From Paenibacillus hexagrammi (GTDB taxonomy: Bacteria; Bacillota; Bacilli; Paenibacillales; NBRC-103111), in contig NZ_CP090978.1 in assembly GCF_021513275.1 (NCBI RefSeq), positions 1,054,001 to 1,118,000 of the forward strand: a DNA stretch of 64,000 nt, written 5' to 3'. The notes below the pieces were generated by a model. That model was not told the DNA's origin, ran no database searches, and was given only the letters and a program-made list of their open reading frames with translations. Position numbers and translations under genes: made by a program. Positions 36,814 to 45,489 of the stretch are shown here, piece by piece (position 1 is the first letter of the stretch; the number at the start of each line of letters is the position of its first letter).

Positions 36814-37031
36814 GTTGGACTCGTCCTTGCAGGCGAACGGAGTGAGATACTTTCTAGTCTTATAAAAAGTGTAAGTACTAGGGATGTAGTCGCATTATAG
36901 TCCTCACCAGCGATAGCATTCAGGTGGTTAAGTGCAAATTTGCCAGAATCAAGCCATGCTTTGAAAAACAAAACAAGGTTATCTCTAGCCAGCCGAGGGA
37001 CTGTGCCAAGAATAACCCTGCATCATATCGT

Positions 37032-37967
37032 TTATAGCCATTCTTTTTTCCTAAACAGCACATACATCGCAATGCCGAGCACTCCCATGAATGCAAGAAC
37101 GTACTCATCTCCGTGCTCAATATGCAGCCCTAGGATGTTGTCAAAATTCATTCCGAACACCCCGGTAATGAACGTGAGCGGCATGAAGATTGTTGTGAGT
37201 GCGGTAAACACGCGCATGATTTCGTTGGCGCGGTTCGCTACGCTGGACTGATAAGCTTCTCGTAAGTTGCCCATCAGATCGCGGAGCGTATCGAACGTAT
37301 CGACGATTTTTACGGCATTTTCGTAAATGTCGCCGAAGTACTTTTGCAGCTGATGATCGACTAGCCGAAGATCCTTTTTGTTTAGGGTTCCAATGACATC
37401 GCGCTGAGGGACCAGTACCTTCTTCAGCCACAAAATTTCAGATCGCAGCCCGATAATTTCATTCAAGTGCGATTTTTTCGTTGCCATCAGGATGTCTTCT
37501 TCCAGCTTTTCAATCTTGGCTTCGATTCGATCGCCGACCGCAACGTAGTTGTCGACAACAAGGTCAACCAGATGGTAGAGGAAGCGGTCCGCGCTGTTTA
37601 CTTCTTCTTCCCACAAGAAGGGCTTAAGCGCCCTGAGTTCGTTGATCTTTTGCTTGGTGACGGTTATGATAAAATGCTTGCCTAAGAATATATTAAGTGA
37701 GCGCAGAAAAATTTCTTCATCGTCAAAACGGATGCTGTTAATAACAATAAAATAATGCGAGTCATAAATCTCAATCTTAGGACGCTGTTCCTCATCGCTC
37801 AAGCAGTCCTCCACGGCCAAATCATGCAAGTGAAAAAGAGGCTGCAATATCTCCAAGTCTTCCACACCTGCATCAATCCAATAAAAACCGCTCTCCGGAG
37901 GTGTTAGCGCGACGGTCACATCCTCAATCAAAGTAAATACGCCGTCTTGTACCCATCGTGTTTTCAT
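37032..37967 (-). CDS. corA: CorA-type magnesium/divalent cation transporter
   Basis: The 311-residue protein has a large cytoplasmic N-terminal domain and two C-terminal helices, with the CorA selectivity signature in GVFGMNFDN just after the first helix and a basic end RKKEWL. It should form a pentameric Mg2+ channel. I place the start at ATG 37967, 8 bases after AAGGGG; GTG 37976 overlaps the ribosome site. A leader of about 180 bases with a strong hairpin separates it from its promoter. Confidence 0.93.
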   Translation of the reverse strand: MKTRWVQDGVFTLIEDVTVALTPPESGFYWIDAGVEDLEILQPLFHLHDLAVEDCLSDEEQRPKIEIYDSHYFIVINSIRFDDEEIFLRSLNIFLGKHFIITVTKQKINELRALKPFLWEEEVNSADRFLYHLVDLVVDNYVAVGDRIEAKIEKLEEDILMATKKSHLNEIIGLRSEILWLKKVLVPQRDVIGTLNKKDLRLVDHQLQKYFGDIYENAVKIVDTFDTLRDLMGNLREAYQSSVANRANEIMRVFTALTTIFMPLTFITGVFGMNFDNILGLHIEHGDEYVLAFMGVLGIAMYVLFRKKEWL

Positions 37968-37990
37968 CTGATCCACCCCTTCAAGTGGAA

Positions 37991-38054
37991 GCAGCCGGGA
38001 TCGCTTAAGCTCTATATAATGAAAGAAGCTGCGCTTGAACGAAGAACCGGCTGC
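37991..38054 (-). promoter_or_regulatory. Structured 5' leader hairpin of corA
   Basis: GCAGCCGG (37991-37998) and CCGGCTGC (38047-38054) are perfect complementary arms with additional inner pairing. On the minus strand the element lies directly before the corA ribosome site, a position suited to control of translation. It does not match an M-box that I can recognise. Confidence 0.45.
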
Positions 38055-38157
38055 ATTCCTGCCATATGAAATTGTTTGCTTTTCTCACAGCTTCTACTCC
38101 TCGGGTCCCCGTCCAAGCGTACTCCCCCCTTTTTCCGTTCATGTTCAATACTTGTCT

Positions 38158-38186
38158 AGTATAACCCTTCATTATAGGTGTTTCAA
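38158..38186 (-). promoter_or_regulatory. corA promoter
   Basis: On the minus strand TTGAAA (38186-38181) and TATACT (38163-38158) are 17 bases apart. The predicted transcript start is about 185 bases before the corA start codon. The 37968-38371 space contains this promoter, the corA leader and the XRE promoter; I see no gene in it. Confidence 0.6.
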
Positions 38187-38302
38187 GGCTAAAAAGTTTG
38201 ATTTTCAAAGACTTTTCAGTATCTGTTTTTAATGTATGGGTTCTTCGAGGGATTGGTGAAACATAGTCTGAAAAATATCTGGAGCGCTAAGAAAATTAAC
38301 AG

Positions 38303-38347
38303 TTGCGCAAAGAATCTTTACGTAATAAGATCAAGATAGTAAGATCA
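38303..38347 (+). promoter_or_regulatory. Promoter and direct-repeat operator of the XRE regulator
   Basis: TTGCGC (38303-38308) and TAAGAT (38326-38331) are 17 bases apart. TAAGATCA occurs twice (38326-38333 and 38340-38347, period 14), covering the -10 and the start point, as expected for autorepression. Confidence 0.5.
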
Positions 38348-38371
38348 TGATGTAGAGGTGTGTGATCAATC

Positions 38372-38770
38372 ATGACGATTTTCAGCCGGAGATTTCATGA
38401 GCTTCGAACTCAAAAGAACGTGACCCAAGATGAGCTTGCTGCTTACTTAGATAAGAAGAGAGCAACAGTATCCAATTATGAGCTCGGTAAGACAGAGCCT
38501 CAATTCGAGGATCTGGTGAAAATAGCGGACTATTTTCAAGTTTCAATTGACTATTTGTTAGGCAGACCTGGAGCGGTGAAGCACTTTAGCAGCTTTCAAG
38601 ATTCGAGCGGAGTTCAAGAAGATAATGCCTTATTGACCTCTTTTTTAAAAAGCACGGAAGCCCTGCTTCGAGAAAAAGGGAATCTCGGTGAGGACAAATT
38701 AGCCTCTTCTTTGAAGTTTATGGAATTTACATTTATGGAAGATCTTCAAGAAAGTAATCGCAAGAAATAA
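38372..38770 (+). CDS. XRE-family transcriptional regulator
   Basis: The 132-residue protein begins with an HTH_3 domain (about residues 5-62; NVTQDELAAYLDKKRATVSN and a following DLVKIADYFQVSIDYLLGR), typical of small repressors. The C-terminal half is helical and may dimerise. It is followed 69 bases later by a protein with ImmA-like features, a layout known from ImmR/ImmA regulator pairs. Direct repeats over its promoter suggest autoregulation. Confidence 0.88.
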   Translation: MTIFSRRFHELRTQKNVTQDELAAYLDKKRATVSNYELGKTEPQFEDLVKIADYFQVSIDYLLGRPGAVKHFSSFQDSSGVQEDNALLTSFLKSTEALLREKGNLGEDKLASSLKFMEFTFMEDLQESNRKK

Positions 38771-38772
38771 TA

Positions 38773-38801
38773 TTAACAATTGGAATTTTTTGTGTTATAA
38801 T
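38773..38801 (+). promoter_or_regulatory. Promoter of the gene at 38840
   Basis: TTAACA (38773-38778) and a perfect TATAAT (38796-38801) are 17 bases apart, starting just after the XRE gene stop. The downstream gene can therefore be expressed independently. Confidence 0.6.
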
Positions 38802-38839
38802 TATTGCCATAAATACCCAAATTAAGGGAGAGGGTCTGT

Positions 38840-39205
38840 ATGGATCACATGGAGGATTTATATAAGGAGATCGGAGAACGTTGCCCTTATAAATTAGCCC
38901 AGCATCAAGGTGTCAAGTTAGCCTATCTGAACGACATAGGTGATATTTGCGGATTCTATAAACAAACAACTCCTGATTCGTACAGAATCTTTCTGAACGC
39001 GAATATCGATATTGAGAACCAAGAAGATGTGGTACATTTGCTGATTAAGCATCATAACACTGACATGCGGGGAACTGACCGCGTCATCCTTAAGAAAGAC
39101 CTAGATAATTTACGCCGCCTTGGGGATGAAATTAGAAAAGCAGACACTTTGATTGCCGATATTTTTCTGAAAGGATTTTTCGGTATCAAGAGGAATAAAG
39201 CTTAA
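38840..39205 (+). CDS. ImmA/IrrE-like protein lacking the HExxH zinc motif (tentative)
   Basis: The 121-residue protein resembles the ImmA/IrrE N-terminal fold in layout: a short helical start, AYLNDIGDICGFYKQ, then YRIFLNANIDIENQEDVVHL. Where the family has the catalytic HExxH the sequence is HLLIKHH, so zinc-protease activity is unlikely. It may have kept a binding role toward the upstream XRE repressor. It could also be an unrelated small protein; the family link is a pattern judgement. It has its own promoter at 38773. Confidence 0.5.
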   Translation: MDHMEDLYKEIGERCPYKLAQHQGVKLAYLNDIGDICGFYKQTTPDSYRIFLNANIDIENQEDVVHLLIKHHNTDMRGTDRVILKKDLDNLRRLGDEIRKADTLIADIFLKGFFGIKRNKA

Positions 39206-39269
39206 TGATAGAGCGGCCGAGCTGATAGAAGCAGGGTCGCTTTCGTGTTGTTTTGAAACGGGAGATCCC

Positions 39270-39297
39270 TTGACAACCGCGGATATTATAGTATGAT
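39270..39297 (+). promoter_or_regulatory. metA-metI promoter
   Basis: A perfect TTGACA (39270-39275) and TATGAT (39292-39297) are 16 bases apart. The start point would be about 20 bases before the S-box aptamer. Confidence 0.75.
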
Positions 39298-39324
39298 AAA
39301 AGAAAATCGAATACGTATTACTTT

Positions 39325-39506
39325 TCTTATCAAGAGTAGGTGGAGGGACTGGCCCGATGATACCCGGCAACCGACAAACCTTTGTTTCATAAAAGGGATG
39401 CACGGTGCTAATTCTTGCGGAATGCTTATTTAGCGATTCTGGGAGATGAGAAAGGACATTGACAATAAACTTGTGTGGCCTTTCTCTTTTGGAGAAGGCC
39501 ATTTTT
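39325..39506 (+). ncRNA. SAM-I (S-box) riboswitch with terminator
   Basis: The aptamer starts with CTTATCAAGAG and contains GGTGGAGGGACTGGCCC, GATGATACCCGGCAACC and the closing GGGAGATGAGAAAGG. A terminator follows (TGGCC...GGCCA at 39476-39501 and T5). High SAM should favour the terminator and switch off metA and metI, which begin 40 bases later. Confidence 0.95.
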
Positions 39507-39546
39507 CGTTTCAAGACGAATATGCCAAAAAAAGGAGTGAAACAGG

Positions 39547-40485
39547 ATGCCGATCAAAATTCCTGACAACCTGCCAGCCAAAGAAGTATTAAACCAAGAG
39601 AACATTTTTACGATGGATGAATCTGTAGCTTACCATCAGGATATTCGTCCGCTTCGAATAGCGCTGTTGAATTTGATGCCTACGAAGGAAACGACCGAGA
39701 CACAGCTTCTGCGTCTGATCGGCAATACTCCGCTTCAGGTCGAGTTCGTGCTGCTGCATCCAAAAACGCATACGTCCAAGAATACTTCCGCCGAGCATTT
39801 GGAATTATTTTATAAAACATTCGATGATATTAAGGAAGAGAAGCTTGACGGGATGATCATTACAGGAGCTCCGGTCGAGCAGATGGAGTTTGAGGAAGTC
39901 AACTATTGGCAGGAGCTGCAGCAGATTTTGGATTGGAGCAAGGAGAACGTAACTTCTACGCTTCATATTTGCTGGGCAGCGCAAGCTGGACTATACCATC
40001 ATTTCGGTGTTCCGAAGTATCCGCTTGAATCCAAGCTGTTCGGCGTCTTTCCCCATACGATTGCGGTACCAAATACCAAGCTTCTCCGAGGCTTTGACGA
40101 ATTGTTTTATGTGCCTCAGTCCCGTCATACCGAGGTGAGAGCTGAAGATATCCGCCGATGTCCGGAGCTGGAGATTTTATCCGAGTCCGAAGAAGCGGGC
40201 GTATATATCGCTGCGACGAAGGATGGCAAGCATATTTTTGTAACGGGCCATTCCGAGTACGATGCTTGTACGCTGAAATGGGAATATGACCGAGATGTGA
40301 ATAAGGGACTGCCTATTGAGGTTCCCAAGAACTACTATCCGAATAATGATCCAACCCAGCAGCCGTTCAATACCTGGAGAGCGCATGCCAACCTGCTCTT
40401 CTCCAACTGGCTCAATTATTACGTCTATCAGCAAACTCCGTTTGATCTTAATGTTCTAAAATCAGAAAGGCAGGTACAAGTATAA
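39547..40485 (+). CDS. metA: Homoserine O-acetyltransferase (MetA family)
   Basis: The 312-residue MetA-family enzyme acylates homoserine in methionine synthesis. It has the catalytic Cys142 in LHICWAAQ and the later His/Glu region VTGHSEYD. Residue 111 in TGAPVEQ is Glu. In studied MetA proteins Glu111 goes with acetyl-CoA use, and Gly with succinyl-CoA. So I call it an acetyltransferase despite the common succinyltransferase label. AAAGGAG lies before ATG. Its stop overlaps the metI start by one base, and an S-box riboswitch controls the unit. Confidence 0.92.
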   Translation: MPIKIPDNLPAKEVLNQENIFTMDESVAYHQDIRPLRIALLNLMPTKETTETQLLRLIGNTPLQVEFVLLHPKTHTSKNTSAEHLELFYKTFDDIKEEKLDGMIITGAPVEQMEFEEVNYWQELQQILDWSKENVTSTLHICWAAQAGLYHHFGVPKYPLESKLFGVFPHTIAVPNTKLLRGFDELFYVPQSRHTEVRAEDIRRCPELEILSESEEAGVYIAATKDGKHIFVTGHSEYDACTLKWEYDRDVNKGLPIEVPKNYYPNNDPTQQPFNTWRAHANLLFSNWLNYYVYQQTPFDLNVLKSERQVQV

Positions 40486-41645
40486 TGAAAATCGAAAGTC
40501 GTCTTGCGCAAATCGGCTCATTGAACGAACCGGTAACGGGAGCTGTCAGCTTCCCGGTCTATCAGGCTACGGCATTCCGCCATCCTAAACTAGGTGAGAG
40601 TACAGGATTCGATTATGCACGTACAAAGAGCCCCACGCGCAAAGTACTTGAAGACGCCATCGCTCAGCTTGAATCCGGTGACGCAGGCTTTGCTTGCTCA
40701 TCGGGTATGGCTGCCTTGCAGACAATTTTTGCCTACTTCAGCCAAGGGGAACATCTGATCGTATCTCTTGACTTGTACGGCGGAACCTACCGTTTACTGG
40801 AGAAAATTATGAGCCGATTTGGCGTGACGGCTACATATGTTGACACCAATGATCTGGACGGTCTGGAAGCCGCTTGTCAGCCCAACACCAAAGGCATTCT
40901 GATAGAAACGCCGACCAATCCTCTGATGATGATCACGGATTTGGAGCTTGTGTGTACGTGGGCGCGTAAAAAAGGGCTTGTCTCCATCGTCGATAACACC
41001 TTGCTGACACCGTTCCTGCAGCGTCCGCTGGAGCTGGGCGCTGATATTGTCATACATAGCGCTACGAAATATTTGGGCGGTCATAATGATGTGCTCGCCG
41101 GCTTGATTGTAACCAAAGGGAAGGAGCTCTCGGAGCAAATGGCGTTCCTTCACAATTCCATCGGCGCCGTGCTGGGTCCTCAAGACAGCTGGCTGCTTAT
41201 GAGAGGCATGAAGACGTTGGCGCTTCGTATGGAGCGTCATGAGTTCAATGCAACGGCTATCGCCAAGTTCCTGCTGGATCATCCTCTGGTAGATGAAGTC
41301 TACTACCCTGCCCTGGAATCGCATCCGGGTTACGCCGTACAAAATAAGCAGTCCAGCGGCAATACAGGTATTTTTTCCTTTAAAGTGACTGATGCACGTC
41401 TAATTGAGCCTATTCTTCGGCACATTCAGTTGATTGCTTTTGCCGAAAGCCTCGGCGGTGTTGAATCCTTGATGACATACCCTGCCGTTCAGACGCATGC
41501 CGATATACCACTGGAAATCCGCCAGAAAATCGGCGTAGACGATCGTCTGCTGCGATTCTCAGTCGGCATCGAGCATATCGATGATTTGATTGCGGATCTA
41601 TCCCGTGCCTTGGAGCTTGCTCAAGCTGAGATCGAAGGCCAATAA
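40485..41645 (+). CDS. metI: Cystathionine gamma-synthase / O-acetylhomoserine thiolyase
   Basis: The 386-residue Cys/Met-metabolism PLP enzyme has FDYARTKSPTRKVLEDAIAQ near the start and the PLP lysine in HSATKYLGGHND (about residue 199). It resembles B. subtilis MetI closely along the length. It should join O-acetylhomoserine with cysteine or sulfide, using the product of the upstream acyltransferase. The start overlaps the metA stop (TAATG). Confidence 0.9.
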   Translation: MKIESRLAQIGSLNEPVTGAVSFPVYQATAFRHPKLGESTGFDYARTKSPTRKVLEDAIAQLESGDAGFACSSGMAALQTIFAYFSQGEHLIVSLDLYGGTYRLLEKIMSRFGVTATYVDTNDLDGLEAACQPNTKGILIETPTNPLMMITDLELVCTWARKKGLVSIVDNTLLTPFLQRPLELGADIVIHSATKYLGGHNDVLAGLIVTKGKELSEQMAFLHNSIGAVLGPQDSWLLMRGMKTLALRMERHEFNATAIAKFLLDHPLVDEVYYPALESHPGYAVQNKQSSGNTGIFSFKVTDARLIEPILRHIQLIAFAESLGGVESLMTYPAVQTHADIPLEIRQKIGVDDRLLRFSVGIEHIDDLIADLSRALELAQAEIEGQ

Positions 41646-41667
41646 GCGAGGCCGTAGGATAATAACG

Positions 41668-41705
41668 CAGTAGCGCCTTTCAAGTAAAGGTGCTGCTGTT
41701 TTTTT
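41668..41705 (+). terminator. Rho-independent terminator after metI
   Basis: CAGTAGCGCCTTT and AAAGGTGCTGCTG pair with a CAAGT-type loop, followed by seven T residues. Confidence 0.9.
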
Positions 41706-41806
41706 GCCGCGGTGAAGTTCTGAGGATTGGCACAATTCGCCGTGACGCTAACTGAGGAATATGTTACGATAAGTGAATGAACTCGAATAACGAGGAGTGA
41801 GTAGTC

Positions 41807-42943
41807 GTGAAACCTATTGACCGCATCTTGGACAAAGCACTAGCCGGCGGAAGAATTGATGTAGAAGAATGCATCACGCTGTTCGAATCCGATCAAATAG
41901 AAAAAATGGGCGATACAGCAAACCGAATTATGAAAAAGTGGCACCCTGAACCGGTTACGACGTTTGTGATCGGACGTAATATCAATTACACGAACATTTG
42001 CGATGTATTTTGCAGATTTTGCGCTTTTTACCGTGCCCCCGGCTCAGCTGAAGGATACGTGCTGCCGGATGAAACGATTTTTCAAAAGATTCAAGAGACT
42101 CTCGATGTAGGTGGTACGGAAATTCTTATGCAAGGCGGTACGAATCCGAATCTGCCTTTCAGCTATTACACGAACCTGCTGCGAGAAATTAAGAAGCGTT
42201 TCAGCATTACGATGCATTCCTTCTCTCCTGCGGAAATTATGAAGATGAAGGATGTTTCTGACGGACTTTCACTAGAAGAAGTGGTTCGTCAATTGCACGA
42301 GGCCGGACTGGATTCTTTGCCTGGCGGCGGCGCAGAAATTTTGGACGATCGCACAAGACGCAAGATCAGTAAGCTGAAAGGCTCCTGGCGCGATTGGATG
42401 GATGTCATGCAAACTGCACATAAGCTTGGTATGCATACGACTGGTACGATGGTTATCGGATTTGGCGAATCGATGGAAGAGCGTGCGCTTCATATGCTTC
42501 GGATTCGTGATGCTCAGGATGATGTCATTATGCAAAAGCTGAACACACCTGGCTTCCTGGCGTTTATTCCTTGGACGTTCCAGCCGGACAACACGAATAT
42601 GAAGGTAGAGAAGGCTTCCCCTGAGGAATATCTCAAAACGTTAGCAATCAGCCGCATTATGCTGGATAATATACCTAACTTCCAGTCCTCGTGGGTTACG
42701 ATGGGACCGGAGATCGGCAAGCTGACTCTTAGCTATGGCTGCAATGACTTCGGAAGCACGATGATCGAGGAAAATGTGGTGTCAGCGGCAGGTACTACCC
42801 ATAAAGTAAACATTGGCTCCACACTGGATCTGATTCGTGCTGCGGGTAAAATACCTGCCCAGCGCAATACGAAGTATGAGATTCTGCGCATGTTTGACGA
42901 TGTAAATGAGAAGATTGACCGTGATTTTGTGATGCAGAATTAA
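41807..42943 (+). CDS. mqnC: Cyclic dehypoxanthinyl futalosine synthase (radical SAM)
   Basis: The 378-residue radical SAM protein has the iron-sulfur motif in CDVFCRFCAFYRAPG (CxxxCxxC, about residues 67-74) and the MqnC/CofH-type body with GGTEILMQGGTNPNLPFSYY and a later GFGESMEER. It should act in the futalosine route to menaquinone, making cyclic dehypoxanthinyl futalosine. The GTG start at 41807 follows GAGGAGTG. The other mqn genes are not in this window. Confidence 0.88.
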   Translation: MKPIDRILDKALAGGRIDVEECITLFESDQIEKMGDTANRIMKKWHPEPVTTFVIGRNINYTNICDVFCRFCAFYRAPGSAEGYVLPDETIFQKIQETLDVGGTEILMQGGTNPNLPFSYYTNLLREIKKRFSITMHSFSPAEIMKMKDVSDGLSLEEVVRQLHEAGLDSLPGGGAEILDDRTRRKISKLKGSWRDWMDVMQTAHKLGMHTTGTMVIGFGESMEERALHMLRIRDAQDDVIMQKLNTPGFLAFIPWTFQPDNTNMKVEKASPEEYLKTLAISRIMLDNIPNFQSSWVTMGPEIGKLTLSYGCNDFGSTMIEENVVSAAGTTHKVNIGSTLDLIRAAGKIPAQRNTKYEILRMFDDVNEKIDRDFVMQN

Positions 42944-42954
42944 GATAAAAGCAG

Positions 42955-42991
42955 AAGAGGACTACTCCGATTAAGGGGCAGTCCTCTTTTT
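42955..42991 (+). terminator. Rho-independent terminator after mqnC
   Basis: AGAGGACT and AGTCCTCT form the stem and five T residues follow. Confidence 0.88.
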
Positions 42992-43129
42992 GCGTTGATA
43001 TTCCACCATGGACAGGCAAGTCACAATTTAATGTTAGCTTAAGGTTCCTTTAATAAAAGGCTGAAAAATCAGGAGTACAATAGAGTTGAGTTCACAATTT
43101 CGACAATCGTCAGATAGGAGTGATGCGTT

Positions 43130-43228
43130 GTGAAACTTTTCAAATCATTAATCCAAGGATTCCTATATGCTTTTATTGCTATAGGAGCACTGCCATTCCT
43201 GCTTATTCAAAGCTTTACGGATCTGTAG
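43130..43228 (+). CDS. Hydrophobic small protein, 32 residues
   Basis: A GTG at 43130 lies 9 bases after TAGGAG. The product is 32 residues: a basic start MKLFKSL, then one hydrophobic helix (LYAFIAIGALPFLLI) and a short polar end. It looks like a single-pass membrane peptide. An overlapping ORF from ATG 43122 in another frame has a Cys-rich, unlikely composition. The stop is 15 bases from the convergent diguanylate cyclase gene. Function unknown. Confidence 0.5.
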   Translation: MKLFKSLIQGFLYAFIAIGALPFLLIQSFTDL

Positions 43229-43243
43229 AGGAAGCTTGTTGAT

Positions 43244-44341
43244 TCAGTCCGTTTCTTCCAGCTGGGCTTCATAAATAACCGTTTTATTTTTGCCGGTCTT
43301 TTTCGCGTCATATAGGGATTGATCTGCACCTTTAAACAATTTTTCCTTGCCGCTGCCCTTACGGTATTCGCTGAGTCCGATGCTAATGGTCACGGAATGT
43401 CCGCTCAATTCCTCAAATTTTAACTGAGAAACGTGCCAGCGGATCCGTTCCAGCAGTCTATAGACCGTATCCATGCTTTTTTCCGTAAAAATGATGGCAA
43501 ATTCCTCACCGCCATATCTGGCGGCGAAATCGTTCAAGCCCACGTGCTCCTTTAAGGCAGCACTTACTTTTTTAAAACGGCATCTCCGGCCCTGTGGCCG
43601 TAGGTGTCGTTTACTTTTTAAAGTTATCAATGTCGAGAACAGCCAAGTGGATCGATAAGTATCCGCATTCGCTTTGCTCAATCAGCTTTTCTAGGTATTC
43701 ATGAAAAGTAATGTGATTGTAGAGATCGGTCAAGGCATCGGTTTTTGATAATTTGTCCATAATAATGTTTTTAATCATCAGCTCTTGTTTGACCTCAGTT
43801 GCTGATTTTAAATGTTTCAAAATCTCGATACCACGCTTCGTAATCCCTATTGAAATATAGGCGGCAAAGCCGATGATAGGAATCATGGCAATCAAGTCTC
43901 TAGGCATATAATCTGACATGGGGTGAAGACGTTCGGAATATAAGACGATGAACGAGAGGAAGGTCAGAGCGATTGCAAATATGATTCGCGAACGCTGAAA
44001 ATAAAAAATGGAAACAAATATGGGAAAGAGTAAGGTTAACAGTACGGCATTCACGTCATAGTTGACAAAGATAATAATAAAGGAAAAAGTGCGGCTCCGC
44101 ATATTAAATAATTATCCAGTATATCCTGGAATAAACGATGGGCAATTTCTAGAGTAAGCGTTATAAGAATCATGACCAGTGTGGGAACAATCACCCGATG
44201 AAGAATAAAATGTTCTTCCGCATGTCCCGAGAGCAAATAAAGGAATTCGGTAGGGATAAGAGCGATGATGACTCCCCAATAGATGTTGATGAGCTTACGG
44301 TTCCAGCTTTTCTTGTCTTGATTGAAAACGTTTACTTCCAT
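43244..44341 (-). pseudogene. Membrane diguanylate cyclase (GGDEF) gene with three frameshifts
   Basis: Three overlapping minus-strand frames together make one GGDEF protein of about 365 residues: membrane helices from ATG 44341, more helices and a linker (to 43611), then the GGDEF domain with FAARYGGEEFAIIF. Each break is healed by one extra base: in A5 at 44084-44088, at C 43614 (restores DIDNFKKVNDTYGHRAGD) and in T6 at 43568-43573 (restores AVLKKVSAAL). The restored product would make cyclic di-GMP. TGGAGTG precedes ATG. The active-site motif is intact, so the damage is either recent decay or consensus error. Confidence 0.85.
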
Positions 44342-44540
44342 TGTTATTCACTCCACAAATATCCTACTTTCGGACTAATCATTTGTATCATACCATGAAC
44401 AACTTCCCAATTGGAATAACTTTCCGTTATATTTCGACATAAATCGCGAGTGTCACTGGCAAATTGTTCGTTGTATATCTATTTCTGATCGACCATATAC
44501 TTTTAGTATGATGCATCTACAGGTGGAAGGGAGTGAGCTC

Positions 44541-45467
44541 ATGGACGTGTTCGCAATTGTAGTGATGAGCAAGGATGAATCCTATGTGAGCGAGTTGAGT
44601 TCTCAGATCGAGAGCGAGCTGGGGCTATTACATAAGCTTCAAGTTCATTATAAGCAGTACGAGCAATATGCCCATATTTGGGGAAGCCTAATGGAAAACT
44701 ATGTTGAAGGCTTCAATGGGGCGGAGCTGAAGTCAGGGTTAAGCCAAGCCCTTGCTCGTCATATTATGAAAGAGAAGGAACCGCAGTTGCTGCGAGACCT
44801 GATCAGTAAAGAGTTTAAATTCGAAGCCAAGGAAGATGTAGATTCGATTATCGGCTACTGTGACCAAATGTTAAACGGTGATGCGGATCTTGCGGAATCC
44901 TCCTATTCATCGCAAGCATCCAGTGCAGCCCGTCGAAGTACGTTGTTAACTCAGCTGCTGATTCAATATTTAGATGAGTCCGATGAATGTAATCTGGATG
45001 GTTTTCTGAATTTCCGTTTGCAAGAGTATGTTGGTGAACTTCGGGAGATTGTAGAGTATGCTGTCGATGAATTTATGATGGATCGTCAGTATCAGGAGTT
45101 TATTTCTCTGCTTCAGTACTTTGTCTATATTCAGGAAGCCAAGATTCCTGCTGCGCACTTGATTCACAAAGGCGGGCACGAATTTACGATTTTGAATGAC
45201 CGCCTGGAGCCCATAGACACAAGCGATATCGATGCGACCTTCAAGCTGGAGGTTTTGGAGAAGGATTTAAACTTTGAAGATATGATTGTCAGCACACTCA
45301 TTTCCGTATCGCCGGCGAACATTTACATTCATACACGTGAACCTGAGCTTTCTATCATCAAGACCATCTCTCAAATTTTTGAAGACCGCACAACGTTGTG
45401 CTCCTATTGCAGGCTGTGCGAATCCTTTCTTGGCGAAAAGCAGAAGCAGGATCAATTGTACCCTTGA
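44541..45467 (+). CDS. ytxC: Sporulation-associated protein YtxC
   Basis: The 308-residue protein resembles YtxC, a protein conserved in spore-formers and found next to thrS in Bacillus, as it is here. It is largely helical and acidic, with Cys residues near the end (TLCSYCRLCESFL) that may bind metal. GGAAGGGAG 7 bases before ATG 44541 sets the start; ATG 44508 is upstream of the ribosome site. Its exact role in sporulation is not known. Confidence 0.85.
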   Translation: MDVFAIVVMSKDESYVSELSSQIESELGLLHKLQVHYKQYEQYAHIWGSLMENYVEGFNGAELKSGLSQALARHIMKEKEPQLLRDLISKEFKFEAKEDVDSIIGYCDQMLNGDADLAESSYSSQASSAARRSTLLTQLLIQYLDESDECNLDGFLNFRLQEYVGELREIVEYAVDEFMMDRQYQEFISLLQYFVYIQEAKIPAAHLIHKGGHEFTILNDRLEPIDTSDIDATFKLEVLEKDLNFEDMIVSTLISVSPANIYIHTREPELSIIKTISQIFEDRTTLCSYCRLCESFLGEKQKQDQLYP

Positions 45468-45489
45468 CCTAAGAAGCCGCTCCAACTAT

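Noticed and set aside
36940-37251. Plus-strand ORF considered as the gene controlled by the T-box remnant
   Set aside because: It overlaps corA on the other strand, lacks a ribosome site and has no recognisable domain.
38005-38208. Minus-strand ORF of 67 codons before corA
   Set aside because: It falls in the predicted corA leader, has no good ribosome site and no family resemblance.
43122-43247. Alternative small ORF from ATG 43122
   Set aside because: Its Cys- and Tyr-rich composition looks non-coding, and it overlaps the hydrophobic peptide frame that is better spaced from the ribosome site.
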